Shown here piece after piece: positions 12,424-12,612 of a DNA stretch of 12,612 bases. The notes under the pieces were generated by a model. The model ran no database searches, was not told the DNA's origin, and worked only from the letters and a program-made list of their open reading frames with translations. Positions within the stretch are counted from its first letter, which is position 1. The number at the start of each line of letters is the position of its first letter. Made by a program: the position numbers and the translations under genes. This DNA comes from Candidatus Yonathbacteria bacterium CG17_big_fil_post_rev_8_21_14_2_50_43_9 (GTDB lineage: Bacteria > Patescibacteriota > Minisyncoccia > Phycocordibacterales > UBA1550). Where the stretch lies: the NCBI GenBank assembly GCA_002771015.1, contig PCUO01000002.1, forward strand, positions 1-12,612, written 5' to 3'.

Positions 12424-12612
12424 ACAGCTGGAACTATGTGTATTTGTGGTACGCTTTCACCTCCTCCAAAGAGGGAAATAATTGAAAAAATAAATGCTAA
12501 TATCACAAACCCCAAAAGAAAGTAACTTGCTTGCGTCTCATCCTTAACAATTCCAAAGGAATGATTCATCACAAATTGAACAAACCTTGAGTTTTTTACT
12601 TGAACCACCGCT
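12420..12612 (-). CDS. Small one-TM protein coupled to the pilin, 5' end outside window
   Basis: The frame is open to the window edge and encodes at least 63 residues here; GTG 12608 is a possible start, but an upstream start outside the window is equally possible. The N-terminal part (VKNSRFVQFVMNHSFGIVKD) is basic and amphipathic, followed by one membrane helix (YFLLGFVILAFIFSIISLF) and a short tail ending QIHIVPAV. I do not know the family. The four-base ATGA overlap with the prepilin gene suggests that the two products are needed together, for example as a membrane partner in pilus assembly; that is inference from gene order. Confidence 0.7.
   Translation of the reverse strand, partial: AVVQVKNSRFVQFVMNHSFGIVKDETQASYFLLGFVILAFIFSIISLFGGGESVPQIHIVPAV

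Noticed and set aside
1..12612. UGA recoding (Gracilibacteria-like genetic code)
   Set aside because: UGA ends the antitoxin and both small membrane-protein genes exactly at 4-nt overlaps with the next start, so it is read as stop.
1..12612. CRISPR array, rRNA, insertion sequence or integrase
   Set aside because: No direct repeats with regular spacers, no rRNA-like stretch and no transposase or recombinase motif were seen on either strand.

Overview
The window looks like a chromosomal segment of a Candidate Phyla Radiation (Patescibacteria, probably Parcubacteria/Paceibacteria-like) bacterium. This is inferred from gene content and style: lamin-tail/PKD surface proteins, a DUF4015-type putative glycoside hydrolase, a TraG/VirD4-like ATPase without other secretion genes, short pilins with tiny membrane partners, compact spacing, 4-nt start/stop overlaps, and almost no Shine-Dalgarno sequences. 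UGA acts as a stop in several genes (dinJ-like antitoxin, both small membrane proteins), which argues against the UGA=Gly code of Gracilibacteria and Absconditabacteria. Every gene I can support is on the minus strand, so transcription runs from high to low coordinates. No gene-free stretch exceeds 300 bases.

Layout in transcription order. 12612-11905: a small one-TM protein (5' end outside the window) overlaps a type IV prepilin, ended by a strong hairpin terminator. 11831-10482: murD, ended by a 46-nt perfect palindrome acting as a terminator. 10353-9660: a sugar-phosphate nucleotidyltransferase broken by two frame lesions and one internal stop. 9653-9535: an element with perfect 14-nt inverted repeats whose inner arm carries the first two bases of the murC start codon. 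9536-8241: murC. 8155-7715: an unrecognised 146-aa protein with a structured leader and the only canonical Shine-Dalgarno I found. 7656-6958: rsmI without the usual C-terminal extension. 6832-6774: a compact three-way-junction-like element in the probable leader of the next operon. 6732-5261: a small two-TM CxxC protein coupled to a membrane-anchored putative glycoside hydrolase, then a 21-bp perfect terminator hairpin. 5167-3329: VirD4/TraG-like ATPase. 3295-3235: a 61-nt long imperfect hairpin. 3192-1846: secreted LTD-PKD-LTD protein with a C-terminal membrane anchor. 1792-1242: a DinJ/YafQ type II toxin-antitoxin pair with a clear promoter and operator. 1199-1: a family 4-type glycosyltransferase cut by the window edge.

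Functional themes: peptidoglycan precursor synthesis (murC, murD), cell-surface and envelope proteins (pilin, LTD/PKD protein, putative glycoside hydrolase, glycosyltransferase, broken nucleotidyltransferase), ribosomal RNA modification (rsmI), and a plasmid-type stability or stress module (TA pair). A recurring signal is an extended -10 promoter (TGnTAnnnT) without a convincing -35, in several cases only 6-9 nt before the start codon. This suggests leaderless or nearly leaderless transcripts for dinJ, murD and the nucleotidyltransferase.

The most unusual material is non-coding: the inverted-repeat element at the murC start, the three-way-junction element, and the long hairpin between the ATPase and the LTD gene. 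All three could be dispersed repeats or cis-regulatory RNAs. I found no complete new defence or biosynthetic system here.
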